A program made the position numbers and the translations under genes. The notes under the pieces were generated by a model. It was given only the letters and a program-made list of their open reading frames with translations, was not told the origin of the DNA and made no database searches. Below are positions 47,345 through 57,930 of a DNA stretch of 64,000 bases, one piece after another (positions within the stretch are counted from its first letter, which is position 1; every line of letters begins with the position of its first letter). The DNA comes from Antedon mediterranea (lineage: Eukaryota; Echinodermata; Crinoidea; Comatulida; Antedonidae). Location: contig NC_092678.1 of NCBI RefSeq assembly GCF_964355755.1, forward strand, positions 15,534,922 through 15,598,921, in the 5' to 3' direction.

Positions 47345-47705
47345 CTCTCGATATGCGCGATGTGGAAAAACTCAACACGCGCGATGCGTAAAAACTCGAC
47401 ACGCGCGATGTGCAAAAACTCAACACGCGCGACGTGTATAAACTCAACACGCGCGATGTGTATTCACTCAACACGCGCGACGTGTATAAACTCAACACGC
47501 GCGATGTCAACATAACACGCGCGATGTCAACATAACACGCGCGACGTGCAAACTCAACACGCGCGATGTCAACATAACACGCGCGACGTGTAAACTCAAC
47601 ACGCGCGATGTCAACATAACACGAGCGATGTACAAACTCAACACGAGCGATGCCTCCATAACACGAGCGATGTGTTAAACTCAACACGAGCGATGTCTAC
47701 ATAAC
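47345..47705 (-). repeat. Minisatellite in the right terminal arm
   Basis: Complement of the left-arm minisatellite (units AACTCAACACGCGCGATGTG, with ATAACACGAGCGATG variants near the tip). The unit number and order differ from the left arm, so the arrays have changed independently. Confidence 0.9.
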
Positions 47706-47929
47706 ACGAGCGAGGTCAACTTGACATAGTTATGTCCGTCCTGGCGTGCCATACTATACTTATCACACCCCACACTGCTTTTTTGAAAACAAACGCTTCC
47801 CAGAACAAATTCAACTTCTAATGAGAAGAGTATACATAGCTAAGTATAGGCCTATAGGGTATAAGTACGTTGTAAACTTTGTAAATGAATAGGTGTCATA
47901 TAGGCTGATAATTAAAATATCTAATTTTG

Positions 47930-48157
47930 ATCTGCGGGACCCCAGCCTTCTTTCTCCTCTCACCATCCCAGCCACAATTAACAAACCTTAACAACTCTAC
48001 CCCTGTACAGTTCGAATTTAGTAACTTTTCCTAGTAAAATTCCAATCATATATACTTCATTACGCCAGTATTTCGGCTACGCTCTTCCTTCCTCCCAACA
48101 CACCCCAGATAATGGGTGATGTGTTTATAAGACGGTTCCAGTACAAATTATGTTAGC
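47930..48157. repeat. Pyrimidine-rich repeat, copy 1 (interrupted)
   Basis: It matches 52925-53140 (shared CATTACGC(C/T)AGTATTTCG and GACGGTTCCAGTACAAATTATG). The element at 48162-52648 is inserted at its end. Confidence 0.75.
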
Positions 48158-48308
48158 CATCCAGGGCCGTAGCCAGGATCTGTCAAGGGGGGTTCGGACA
48201 CTAAATCGTGGTTCCCACTAGCGACGCAACACAAGGACGTAACGCAACGCAAGTGAATTGACCAATCACAAGCGATGGCTTATTCGCTTGTGATTGCAAA
48301 CTGTCTAT

Positions 48309-49067
48309 GGGCCTGTTTCTGCTGCAACTGCTCAAAATACGGTATAAAAATACGGTATAAAATACGGTATTTTTTATACCGTATTTTTTAGTACCCCGGT
48401 CTGCTAACAATACTTCTTGGGTGGTCGTGTTAATTTGGTCGATAATTAAAAGTCGCAATAAAGGAAGTTTTACGTCTCACTTTCAACAGCCTAGCCCTAG
48501 TGATAGAGATGTTGTGAGAGCACAGAAAACATCGTAATGGGGACAATTAATTCGTTCCCTCCCCGAGTTATTGTATTTTGCAATGTTGTACTGCTTTCGC
48601 AGGCTCTTCAGCTTTGAGTTTACTTGCTTTGGAGACAAGTTTATTCCATATTCCTGCTTTATTTTGTTATAAATGTCTTTATAAATGTGGTTGTCCCTTT
48701 TATTACCTTTTAGCTTCCCCACACACATTTATTAAGTAAAACTGTGACGTCTTCGCTCCACATTTTCGCCGAATATATCTATACACGTGTGTAAAGCAGC
48801 TGACAGCGACAGAAAATAAAAACACGAATGTTCCCCTTTTGTCATGTAAAAAAAAAATACGGTATTTTTTATTGGCAGCAGAAACGGGTACAAAAAATAC
48901 GGTATAAGTTTGTAAATACCGTATTTTATCCACAACTTTTGTGGGGAAAATACGGTATACAAAATACGGTATATTTTTTATGAGCGCAGTTTCTGCTGCC
49001 AAAAATATACTGTATTAAAAAAATACCGTATAATATATGGTATTTAGTTGGCAGCAGAAACAGGGCC
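48309..49067 (-). mobile_element. Nested ~760-bp element with GGCCTGTTTCTGCTGC ends, TSD TAT
   Basis: The ends GGGCCTGTTTCTGCTGC and GCAGCAGAAACAGGGCC are mirrored and flanked by TAT (48306-48308 and 49068-49070). ATACGGTATT/AATACCGTAT palindromes are scattered through it. It carries a Myb/SANT-like ORF. The other copy is at 11712-12365. Confidence 0.7.
48483..48728 (-). pseudogene. Myb/SANT-like DNA-binding domain fragment
   Basis: The 81 residues include LKGNKRDNHIYKDIYNKIKQ, then INLSPKQVNSKLKSLRKQYN, then a segment ending CPHYDVF. The spacing of helices with S.KQV..KL..L...Y resembles the Myb/SANT-like or MADF-type domain that partners the transposase in PIF/Harbinger elements. In such systems the Myb-like protein binds DNA and helps nuclear import of the transposase. 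No transposase ORF is nearby, and the amino end is not clear, so this is probably a relic in a non-autonomous copy. Confidence 0.55.
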
Positions 49068-49490
49068 TATAACTTCGCTTGTCATTGGTTAAAACGCTTG
49101 CGTTGCGTTTACGTCATTGCGTTACGTTCTAGTGGGAACCAAGCTTTAGTATTTGGGTCACTGTCCCAAGCCCATCCCCCCCCCCCCCCCGGTGTGGTCT
49201 GAGGCGAATTTTGTTAAATGACACCCCTTGATTGCCGGAAATGATAGTCTCGCACATAACATTCAAAAACACTCTCATGCAGCATGCTACCATTGAACAA
49301 AACGATTGTTTGATCATTCACTCGGTATTTTGTTTTGCGTTCAAGTTACAAGCCCCAAAGCAAAATTTGGGAGAGAAGGCAAATTCAATGCTTATTATAG
49401 CCAGGGGAGGACCCAGGTAAAGTAGTTACAGAGTTGCAGGGCATTTTATCATTGTTGAATGTTTTGATATTAGTCTAATTGTTAAAACGA

Positions 49491-51003
49491 CCTTCACAAC
49501 CAAAATATTTCTTTGTAATAAAATTTATTTATCTGATTTATCAGAGCATGCATACCTAATAACCAGACAAGAACGTATCTTTATTATTTTTACTATCAAT
49601 CTATTTTCATGTCACGCAATCCATTTTTCAACAATATAGTAGTATAATAACATTTTGATTGAATAGTGAGGGATTAGTTACAGTTTGACTTTGAATAAAC
49701 CATTGGTAATTTACTGAAAATCCAAAATGAACTTGTGACTTGTGTTATAATACAAAAAAAATTATTCAATCAAAAAAACGCTCTACTACACATGAGAAAT
49801 AGATGTCGGTCGATAAACTTCCTTCACAACCAAAATATTTCTTTGTAATAAAATTTATTTTAAATGGAACGCTACAAAAATAATCCTCTGCTTTATCAGA
49901 GCATGCATACCTAATAACCAGATGTAACAGGGTAACAGGTATGCTTATACCCAAATACTTGAATGATTTATCTGCTGAATCTGACTTGAATCTGAGAAAC
50001 CTTGTGGGACCCATTAAAGTAAAAGCTGGAATGATAAGTGACCATGCTATAAATAGATGAGTCACCTCATCCAAGTGGCGGGAAAATAGTCATGAATATT
50101 TAGTGTATAATGTTTCAGTATGGGTCAGTTCATAAATGGACAAGGGATTTTGTTAATTGATTTGCATTTTTAATAGTTTCTTTTTTTGTATAACCGAACT
50201 TTAAATTGATAATTACATGTGTATGACTCGAGTTACAATACAATCCTTCTGTAAACTACGAAATAACGTTATGGTAAATGTATGTACCATCGGTTAAAAA
50301 TTGTCATAGTACCCAACTGGGAATGGATGACACTTACTAGTGCCTAGCCCAAAGTGAAGGTTTTCATCTCCTTCCGACTGGTTACTAGGTAAGCATCTAT
50401 ATTTTTATCTCTCTTAAATTTAGAATTGTTTTACTATAGTTAATATAGTTGATTAGTTATTTGATGTTATACTATAGTTAATATAGTTGATTAGTTAATT
50501 GATTGTTATACTAGACACAACGCAATAGTAGCCTATACTGTCGTTAATGATACGATCGATCGATCACTGATATTTTATCTTAAATAGTAACACTGTTTTT
50601 GTTCTATCTCCTTCCGACTGGTTACTAGCTTCAATAAAAGAATTTAACTTTTCCAAACCAAGAACTGTCTCTGTGGATGATTTTATTGTGTTTGTGCCAG
50701 TGCTGCAGCTCCGGATCTTTTTTATACCTCCATGGTAGTACGAACCTGTTACACAGACAAGAACGTATCTTTATTAATTTTACTATCAATCTATTTTCAT
50801 GTCACGCAATCCATTTTTCAACAATATAGTAGTATAATAATATTTTGATTGAATAATGAGGGATTAGTTACAGTTTGACTTTGAATAAACCATTGGTAAT
50901 TTACTGAAAATCCAAAATGAACTTGTGTATAATACAAAAAAAATTATTCAATCAAAGAAACGCTCTACTACACATGAGAAATAGATGTCGGTCGATAAAC
51001 TTC
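49491..51003. repeat. Tandem duplication of a ~330-bp unit, second copy split by a solo LTR
   Basis: CTTCACAACCAAAATATTTC opens both copies (49491 and 49820). AAGAACGTATCTTTATTA up to GTCGGTCGATAAACTTC occurs at 49564-49823 and again at 50759-51003. The LTR at 49923-50753 lies in the second copy, and the first supplies the uninterrupted site (ATAACCAGACAAGAACG). Confidence 0.85.
49923..50753 (+). mobile_element. Solo LTR (~831 bp), Ty3/Gypsy-like, TSD CAGA
   Basis: It begins TGTAACAGGGTAACAGG and ends CCTGTTACA, flanked by CAGA at 49919-49922 and 50754-50757. An AATAAA signal lies at about 50633. Inside are a duplicated 23-bp string (starting ATCTCCTTCCGACTGG, near 50367 and 50608) and two 32-bp units with CTATAGTTAATATAG near 50436 and 50471. 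No second LTR or internal gene is seen, so the internal part was probably lost by LTR-LTR recombination. Confidence 0.8.
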
Positions 51004-52500
51004 TGACGACGACTAAAACAACGACAATCTTGTTACATTTTTCACATTACCGGACTTCCCTCTCCTCTCGCAATGAACGACAGTACAGATCTTCCCTATC
51101 TAGGCTCGTGTATGTAGCATACTACTACGTTATTCACAAATTACCCACGCATAGTGACTAGAGCCATCACAGATTACCTATAATGGATCAATCATTCACA
51201 CATGAATTAAAAAATTCATCGACAAACGAAATATAGCCTATATTCATTCCTTTTAAATATTAGGCATATTGCCAATCGATTTGTCCATAATTATTGCGTT
51301 TTGCCAATTTTTAGGCCAAATCATAATTGTGCGTATAGTGTTGTATTTCCGATGCGTGTAGTACCCTATTTATCTTCATTTCCGTACGTTCGTCGTAAAT
51401 AGGCCGAATTTCCGTAGTAATTTATAGACGTTCCAAAATTTGAACCGTGTTATACCGGTAACAGAGCAACGTTTGCTTCTTTCTGCAAATGTCCTCTCAT
51501 TATTTTCTTTGTTTTATTTGGAGTGTGGTTTAAAAAAACACTTTTGTAAAGTTTATAGTGGATAAATGAAAATGAATTTTTGGAAAATTTGGTTTTAACA
51601 TCTGACTTTATTTAGCATTTTGAAATGAATTAAAATTCCAAATTATACAATTTAACCTTTTGCTCAATATATTTATAGAAACAGCTTCATATTTTTTGTA
51701 CAACTTTTTAAAATTATTAATTGATAATTAATTTACATTAATTATGTACAGTTATTAGAATGTATTACCGTACCAAAAGTACCTTAATCGGAGACTTCCC
51801 CGTGACGTTTGCATTGAACGAAAAAAAAAATATTATAAATTTACGTGCGAGAGTACTATTTGCGGCCATCTAGGGGTGTCATTTAACAATTTGCTTGCTC
51901 AAATACTCAGTGTCTACAGCCCTGGAGTCTTTAGGCAAACCTCTTAAGATAGTCCTGCGACCGCCCCTGATAGCTTTATCTATATTTATTTACAGGAATG
52001 TGTTGAGGAAACTAAATATATCAATGTAAATAGGTGGTATTGATACAGTTGAGTATAGGCCTACGTATCGGCTGGTGGTCTACTGTAGAAAAAAATAATC
52101 GAATGCTATAGGCCTAATGTAAACTACAGTACATGATATCATAGATATTATAGTTTAATATATTAAATTCACTATAATCCTCTATGATGATGATACACTA
52201 TACTTCATAGCCACACATAAATATTGTAGGTAACCGCAGCGTTCCATTTTTTTATGTACGTCGGAAGGCTATATACTTTATAAATGCTGACTGCCAGTGA
52301 TCGAAACAATAGGTACGCGGTTGTCTAGCGGTGTTCTTTGTACAACTCGTTCGTGCCCAAGCTCGCGTCAATATCATGTTACATCCTGGGACCAAAAATT
52401 CATATTATTTTTCAGGTGAAAATCGGCAACCAATTCATTTGTTTAACAAATAAGGTATGAGTTATTCACGAACGAGTTTACGAATTTTTCAATTTACAAA
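51004..52500. other. No recognisable gene (inside the 4.5-kb element)
   Basis: AT-rich. A short inverted match, GGTGTCATTTAACAA at 51885 against TTGTTAAATGACACC at 49212, links its two halves. Nothing coding is visible. Confidence 0.5.
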
Positions 52501-52653
52501 CAACCTTTTGTATTGTGGGGCACGTATTTGGAGGATGAGGTATTGGGGATGTCGGGGATGGGGGTTTGCAGTCGGTTAAGGGGGGTGGGGGGTCGTTGTA
52601 AAGGGGGGGTTCACCCGAATCATAAAAACCCCCCTGGCTACGGGCCTGCCATC

Positions 52654-53450
52654 ACTCCCACTTTCAAACAATTTCCTACCACAATTCTGGTCAATTTGAT
52701 AACCTACTACACCTAGCCTAAGGCCACTATTCCCTGAACCCCAACTTTTACACCCTTTTACACATCTCTCAACCCCCCTCTCCCACCAATTCCCCTTCCC
52801 CCTTTTTGAAATGTAGTTTAAAACCTTCCCGGTACAATTGCAATCATTTTGATACCCTATATGTATGGTTACGTGCAGAAACAGAAATTTGTTGTATAAC
52901 GAACAAACATCGAAAGTGGGGAAAAGTGATACTGCGGTCCACCAGCCTTCTGTCTCCTTTCACCACCTCACCATCAACAAACCTTAACTCCTCCCCTGGA
53001 CAGTTCAAATATAGTAACTTTTCTTAGTACAATTCCAATCATATAGGCTACTTCATTACGCTAGTATTTCGCTCCTCCTCCGCCTACAAATACACCCCAG
53101 ATACACTGGATGATGTGTTGAAGACGGTTCCAGTACAAATTATGTTAATATCACTCCCAACCCATACTCCCTCAGTGGCAGTTTTCAAATGTAGTTTGAA
53201 ACATTCCAAAATACAGTTTCGGTTATGGTGATAGGCCTACATCCCCACCACAAACTCCCAGCATCTTCCCAGGGATAATTATATACTTTAAAATTTTTCA
53301 ACCACAATTCTGGTGTAAGCAAAATCCCCACTATCCCCTGAACCCCACTCTCCCACAATTGAGTTGTATCTATATACGCCTTGCTGAGGATAATTAAAAT
53401 ACTGTAAAACTTTTGTAGTATAATTTTACAATTCGATAGCCTACAACCCC
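52654..53450. repeat. Degenerate pyrimidine-rich repeat region
   Basis: Short phrases such as CCCTGAACCCCA, CCACAATTCTGGT, GAAATGTAGTTT and CTCCCAC recur at ~300-500 bp intervals here. The sister of 47930-48157 lies at 52925-53140. It looks like an old tandem array. No gene is seen. Confidence 0.55.
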
Positions 53451-53484
53451 GAGCCCTAGCAAAAAATGACATCACAAAACACCT

Positions 53485-53890
53485 CTCGTAAAGCAACCAC
53501 CTCTCTTAACGACCACACAACTATTAAAGACCACCTCTGTTAAAAACAACCAACTCTCGTAAGGGAACTCTTTTTACAGTCGACCACCTCTCGTAAGTGA
53601 CCACCTCTCTTAACGACCACATCTCTCGTAAGTGACCACCTCTTCTAAGGGACAACAACCTCTCTCTCAGACGAGAGGTGTGGTCGTTAAGAGAGGTGGT
53701 CGATTATGACAAGCGGTTCCTTAACAGAGACGGTGATCGTTCAATAGAGGTGGTCACGTACGAGAGGTCGTTGTTACAGGAGATGGTTGATTATGAGAAG
53801 CGGTCCCTAAAGAGAGATCGTAGTCCTCTAAAAGAAGTTGTCACTTACGAGAGGTGTGGTCTTAAGAGAGGTGATCGATTATGAGAGAGA
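53485..53890. repeat. Palindromic minisatellite: GACCACCTCTC / GAGAGGTGGTC
   Basis: Units like GACCACCTCTCGTAAGT run at 53485-53660. Directly after 53665 the complement (GAGAGGTGGTCG) runs to about 53885. The array could fold into a ~400-bp hairpin. The ORF at 53678-53884 is an artefact. Confidence 0.85.
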
Positions 53891-53953
53891 CTGATAGCTA
53901 AGTAACAAGATGCAATTGTACATGATTCAGACAAATATATAATATTAGCTAGC

Positions 53954-54150
53954 GATAGCAACTACATTAGCTGGGAGGCACTATTCGTTACTACATTAGC
54001 TGTTGACAATTCTACAATAGCTCGTGTTGATTTTGCATTTATTACTACATAAGCTGTTGGTGTTTCTACATTAGCTGAAGGTTTTACTACATTACCGGTG
54101 AATTGTTCTACATTCGGCTGTTTTGACATTAGCTGGCGTTTTGTACATTT
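53954..54150. repeat. Degenerate tandem repeat, TACATTAGCTG
   Basis: About seven variants of (T/A)CTACATTAGCTGTTG spaced 25-40 bp apart. Non-coding. Confidence 0.6.
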
Positions 54151-54180
54151 GCGGTTGCAACCTACCATTACGATTTTCAT

Positions 54181-55000
54181 AAAACTCGAAGGTGTGTTTG
54201 TTAAAGCACGTCTGCATAATGTGAAGACTTATATATTTGATTTACAGTATAATTGTATTATAAATTGTATTCGTGACACGTAATAGTAGGCTTAGGAGGT
54301 TTATATTCTTTGTACTCACTTTTTAAACACGGTGAAATCATATTATATTGTGGAAATTATGAATCTATTCAAGGTAATGTAGCTTCCTTTTTATTCATCA
54401 GAATACCTTTTTTTACTCAGGCTGAGCACTATGGTTCTGGTGGTTTGCTTTGTAACGTGAACGACATACTAGTCATATTAGAGCAATCTATCTCACTTAT
54501 ACGCATTTACATTTTACATATACGAACACGGTTGAATTCATATTATTATTTAGAAAAAATAATTTAGATTCGGTTGGAGAGCTATAATGTGTAGCTAGCC
54601 AGTTTCATCGGCGCATCTACCCTAAGCCTGGCCAAAATGTTTACTTTTTTTGTCGTTTTTATGAAGTCGTTATACTAAAACTCTGTTTGAATTTTCTTTT
54701 CTTAATCTATGTTTAAGTTATGGTGGTAAAGTGTTATCTTTGCCGCGTTTAACAACTTAATTTTCAACGAATAAATCTTAAACGTGTGAAATACAATCGG
54801 GTATAGTACGTCGAGACGCATATGTAGCCTAGCACGCGATTTTTACCCATAACTATATGCATACGGTGGTTGCCCTGCCTATTTGACGTACTTTATACCC
54901 CTGATGTCAAGAGTTGCTGATGGTATGATGTGTCGTCAATGGTTTAATAACCGTATTTATTTTTCCAGATTTAGGGATAATCGGATTTATATATATATAT
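54181..55000. other. No recognisable gene
   Basis: AT-rich sequence. The 85-codon ORF at 54310-54567 shows no family features. Confidence 0.5.
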
Positions 55001-55233
55001 AGGTTTCAAATTAAACGTAGCTTCAGTTCTTCGTTGAACGATGAAATGAAACTAAAACAATCCATCCGCAGCAACAGTGCCAAGCTTAGTATCTCAGAAG
55101 GAACAGTTTTAGGCCTATCTTAGAGGCTACATTATCAAACAAACATAAGTATCACGATAGGAGAAATCTTTGCCTTGGAACTCATTTGCATGGACAAAAA
55201 GGCTTAAGGCAAAGTCTGTCTAATACGGTTTAC
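55001..55233. repeat. Dispersed repeat, copy 2 (of 1-225)
   Basis: Same orientation as copy 1. It shares GTATCACGATAGGAGAAATC and GCTTAAGGCAAAGTCTGTC. Confidence 0.75.
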
Positions 55234-55699
55234 CTAAGATTCGAAAACAGACACGACACAAAAAGTGACAATATAAAGCAATAATGGCACTGGGCTTTTT
55301 TATGTCTCTATGTCTCCAAACTAACTAAAGCACACTATAACCTTACAAACAATAATATGTTAAATGTGTTTACAAATAGAAAATATGCTCTTTGTGTCAA
55401 TAAACATGATGAAATAAAAACTGCATAATAAAGAAATTCTGTTAATTTTATAAAGAAAAAAAAACCACTTTATTTGACCAAACGCTAGAGCAAAGTTATG
55501 TAAGTAGAAGTTGTAGACTTGATAGTATAGTACCTTTGGTGATCTAGGGTGTTAACCACAGCGCGGTGTATTAGAACTATGCATGTATTACACATTACTA
55601 CTGTAGTCCAGTCCAGATAAGTCAAAAGTAGGGTGAAGCTACTAGAATAAATTGAATTGAAACAAAATTTGCTTTGTCTGAAAAACATTTTTCAAATAA

Positions 55700-56945
55700 A
55701 CATCATATTCAAAGTTTACCAAAGTCGGACATCATTGGAAAGTGGGTTAATAAGAATAAATCCAAAATGGCCGCCATTTGCTATTTTGAAGTACATATCT
55801 CTGTAACGGTTGTATTTAGACCAACTAAGTGCATTACAAATAAATATAAATGTGATATTAAACATTCTAATTAGCATATCTAAATTCCCATATGATGTAC
55901 CTATGACGTCATATGGTAGTTGTGACGTCATACACATGTTATAACTGCTTTGACAATGACATTCTACTATGCAAACAATTTAGGATCTGCAGGAAAGTTT
56001 TTTTTTTTTTTTATTCATTTCGGCAATAAACATAAAATAATAATTACAAAAACATAGAAATATATATATGAAGTACAAGACACGAAGCCGAGGAGAGACA
56101 AAAGCATTACACAAAACGCTGTCACCGGTAAGATGTGTCTCTCCAACTAACAACAACTTAACATTCTCCTTGGTGTAATGAACATCATTTCCAAGGTTTA
56201 CCAAACTCGGAAGTCAGGAGGTGGATTAAAAATCATAAATTCAAAATGGCTGCTATTTACTATACCATTTTGAAGTTCCGTATCTCCTTAACGGTTGGTT
56301 TTAGACCACCTAAGTGCATTGCGGCTAGATATAAATGTAAGTTTAAACTTTCCAAAAACGTGTTTTTGCGTAGTAATTTTTTGAAACACGCAAATGGTCT
56401 AATTCATGCTCTAAATTGATCAAAACGTAATTTTGAGTTTTTTTAATATTTAACGTAGCAATTTAACGTGCCTGACTTTGAACGCGTAAGTTTTTATTTG
56501 CTAATATTTTTACCCTTCACCTGAACTTTACATATAGTGAATTTTATTGATATTTTATGACGAGTTATGCAGATATGATTGATAATGTGATTTCACAAAA
56601 TGGCGTATAAATATCAAAGACAATATTTTTTTATATTTTCTTTTACCAATTTGAGATGAAGTTCTAAAAGATATCGTTGTAGGAAACACAAAACAAGATG
56701 TGTTCGTGAGTACAAATCAGTTGCGGAAATAGTAAATAAATTTTAGCAAAAAGTAAAATGTAACATTTTATGACATCACATTTACCATTTATGATGTCAT
56801 AGGTACGTCATGATATTTTAAATGATAACTAAAATTTCAACATTGCAAATAGCGGGCATTTTGAATTTATGCTAATTAACTCACTTCCCGATGTACGATT
56901 GTGGCCAACTTTGAACATGATGTTCATTTAGACCATATCAACCAG
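55700..56945. repeat. Cluster of three R2 copies
   Basis: Copies lie at 55700-55860 and 56190-56340 (same orientation, with TTTACCAAA(G/C)TCGGA, AAAATGGC(C/T)GC(C/T)ATTT and TAACGGTTG) and at 56845-56945 (inverted). No coding capacity. Confidence 0.65.
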
Positions 56946-56975
56946 CATTAGCAGTTTCAAAGATTTTCCCATATA

Positions 56976-57530
56976 CAGTATATATCAATTTACGTAAGGG
57001 CAAAATTCGGTAAATCGTCCGTTACTTCTAGAATTTTTACTCGATGGTATATAAAGTTGGTTCGTACTTTCGGTTCTCATTTTATCAACTGATGTAACCC
57101 TGTTTACTAATTAAATTGAGTTCGATAATTATTAGTTATCAACGATTTGCCACACATAGCGGTGTTTTCCGATCATGTTATACACTGTCTAATGGATGTC
57201 CATCTTGAAAAATACCCGCACACAGTAATACGAGGATGCTTCGCATTTTCCTATCTTCTCATACGATAATTGTTTTTGATGGCTGAAAACCGGTTGAACA
57301 GCTCGAATACAGCATCATAATGCTGAAGACAGGCCGATTTTCTTAAAAAAACACTATTTTGATAGTTTAATATACGTTTATACAAATGTATTGATTTCCG
57401 ATGATATAAACGTTGTAGTGCTGTATCGTTACATGTACTGTGCTATTTCAATCGACTATGACAGTGACAGTTTTAATAAAGTATTAAATTGCAAATGTGT
57501 TACTGTATCAAGTGGTATATTAATTAATTA
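56976..57530. repeat. Dispersed repeat R3, copy 2 (partial)
   Basis: It aligns with 12757-13210 and 13590-13700 of copy 1, lacking the middle. It shares CAAAATTCGGTAAATCG and GAAGACAGGCCGATTTTC. Confidence 0.75.
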
Positions 57531-57930
57531 ATAATTCATCGTGTCTATTCGTTTCTGTAAACGAACATAACTATTATAGTCCACTCCTGCGGAACGTACA
57601 TTTGAAAAAAAACCACCTTTTTTACGCTGAAATTGCTGTGTATTCGAGTACCACCTGGAGGGAATAATTCATGTTAATATTATGTCTGAAAATACAATGT
57701 TAGACTAACATTTTAAACATATATATTATTTTAGTGTCAAATTCTTAATCAATTTCATTTACACTCAATTTGTGAGTGTTTGTGCAGCTAGCAGCGCGAA
57801 GACAGATCATTTTCAATTACCGCTTGAAAACTATTTTCAGGGCTTGCCGTCACATCATGAATATTCATGTATGGATTCAGGCCCTCTATAGTTTCTGCCT
57901 TAACCTAATAGGAAAAATATAATAATCCGG
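57531..57930. other. No recognisable gene
   Basis: Contains a short stretch (GGAACGTACATTTGAAA near 57590) also found at 13930. Otherwise nothing is seen. Confidence 0.45.

Larger units (their letters stand above)
30361..47753. mobile_element. 17.4-kb IS3-like (IS3EU-type) DNA transposon carrying a HECT ligase gene
   Basis: The ends TATGGCACGCCAGGACGG (30361) and its complement (ending 47753) are flanked by CTATAC at 30355-30360 and 47754-47759, an exact 6-bp target duplication. Complementarity runs on through a minisatellite zone and then, with deletions and insertions, through arms of about 3.1 kb (left) and 6.1 kb (right). Inside are two convergent spliced genes, a HECT ubiquitin ligase (35059-39634, plus) and a DDE transposase (47258-41010, minus). 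An inverted decayed copy of the transposase 5' exons fills the left arm. Two elements (43406-43954 and 44858-46889) were inserted later in the right arm. IS3EU is the Repbase name for eukaryotic IS3-like transposons; placement is by the transposase and end features as I recall them. Confidence 0.88.
48200..49150. mobile_element. Element with GGTTCCCACTAG ends enclosing the Myb/SANT element
   Basis: ACTAAATCGTGGTTCCCACT at 48200 and the complement of the sequence ending at 49150 (ACTAAAGCTTGGTTCCCACT) match. The shared AACGCAACGCAAG and CAATNACAAGCG motifs extend the arms to about 90 bp. No clear target duplication is seen. It is occupied by the element at 48309-49067. Confidence 0.6.
48162..52648. 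mobile_element. 4.5-kb element with CAGGGCCGTAGCCAGG ends, TSD CCATC
   Basis: The left end CAGGGCCGTAGCCAGG is mirrored by CCTGGCTACGGGCCTG at the right. CCATC lies outside both (48157-48161 and 52649-52653). The sister repeat at 53135-53150 shows the uninterrupted site. G-rich subterminal stretches (AAGGGGGGTTC) occur at both ends. It contains nested elements and a solo LTR but no recognisable transposase. The superfamily is not assigned. Confidence 0.7.

Noticed and set aside
47070-47687. 205-codon ORF starting upstream of the transposase start
   Set aside because: Its first two thirds are minisatellite translation. The real exon starts at the ATG at 47258, supported by the mirrored copy at 30808.
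48703-49002. 99-codon minus ORF as the amino end of the Myb-like protein
   Set aside because: It runs through the ATACGGTATT terminal repeats of the element and has no family match.
49766-50074. 102-codon minus ORF as a Gag start
   Set aside because: It straddles the boundary of the solo LTR (49923), so its two halves have different origins.
53678-53884. 68-codon ORF in the hairpin minisatellite
   Set aside because: It is a repeat translation (LREVV, TYER units).
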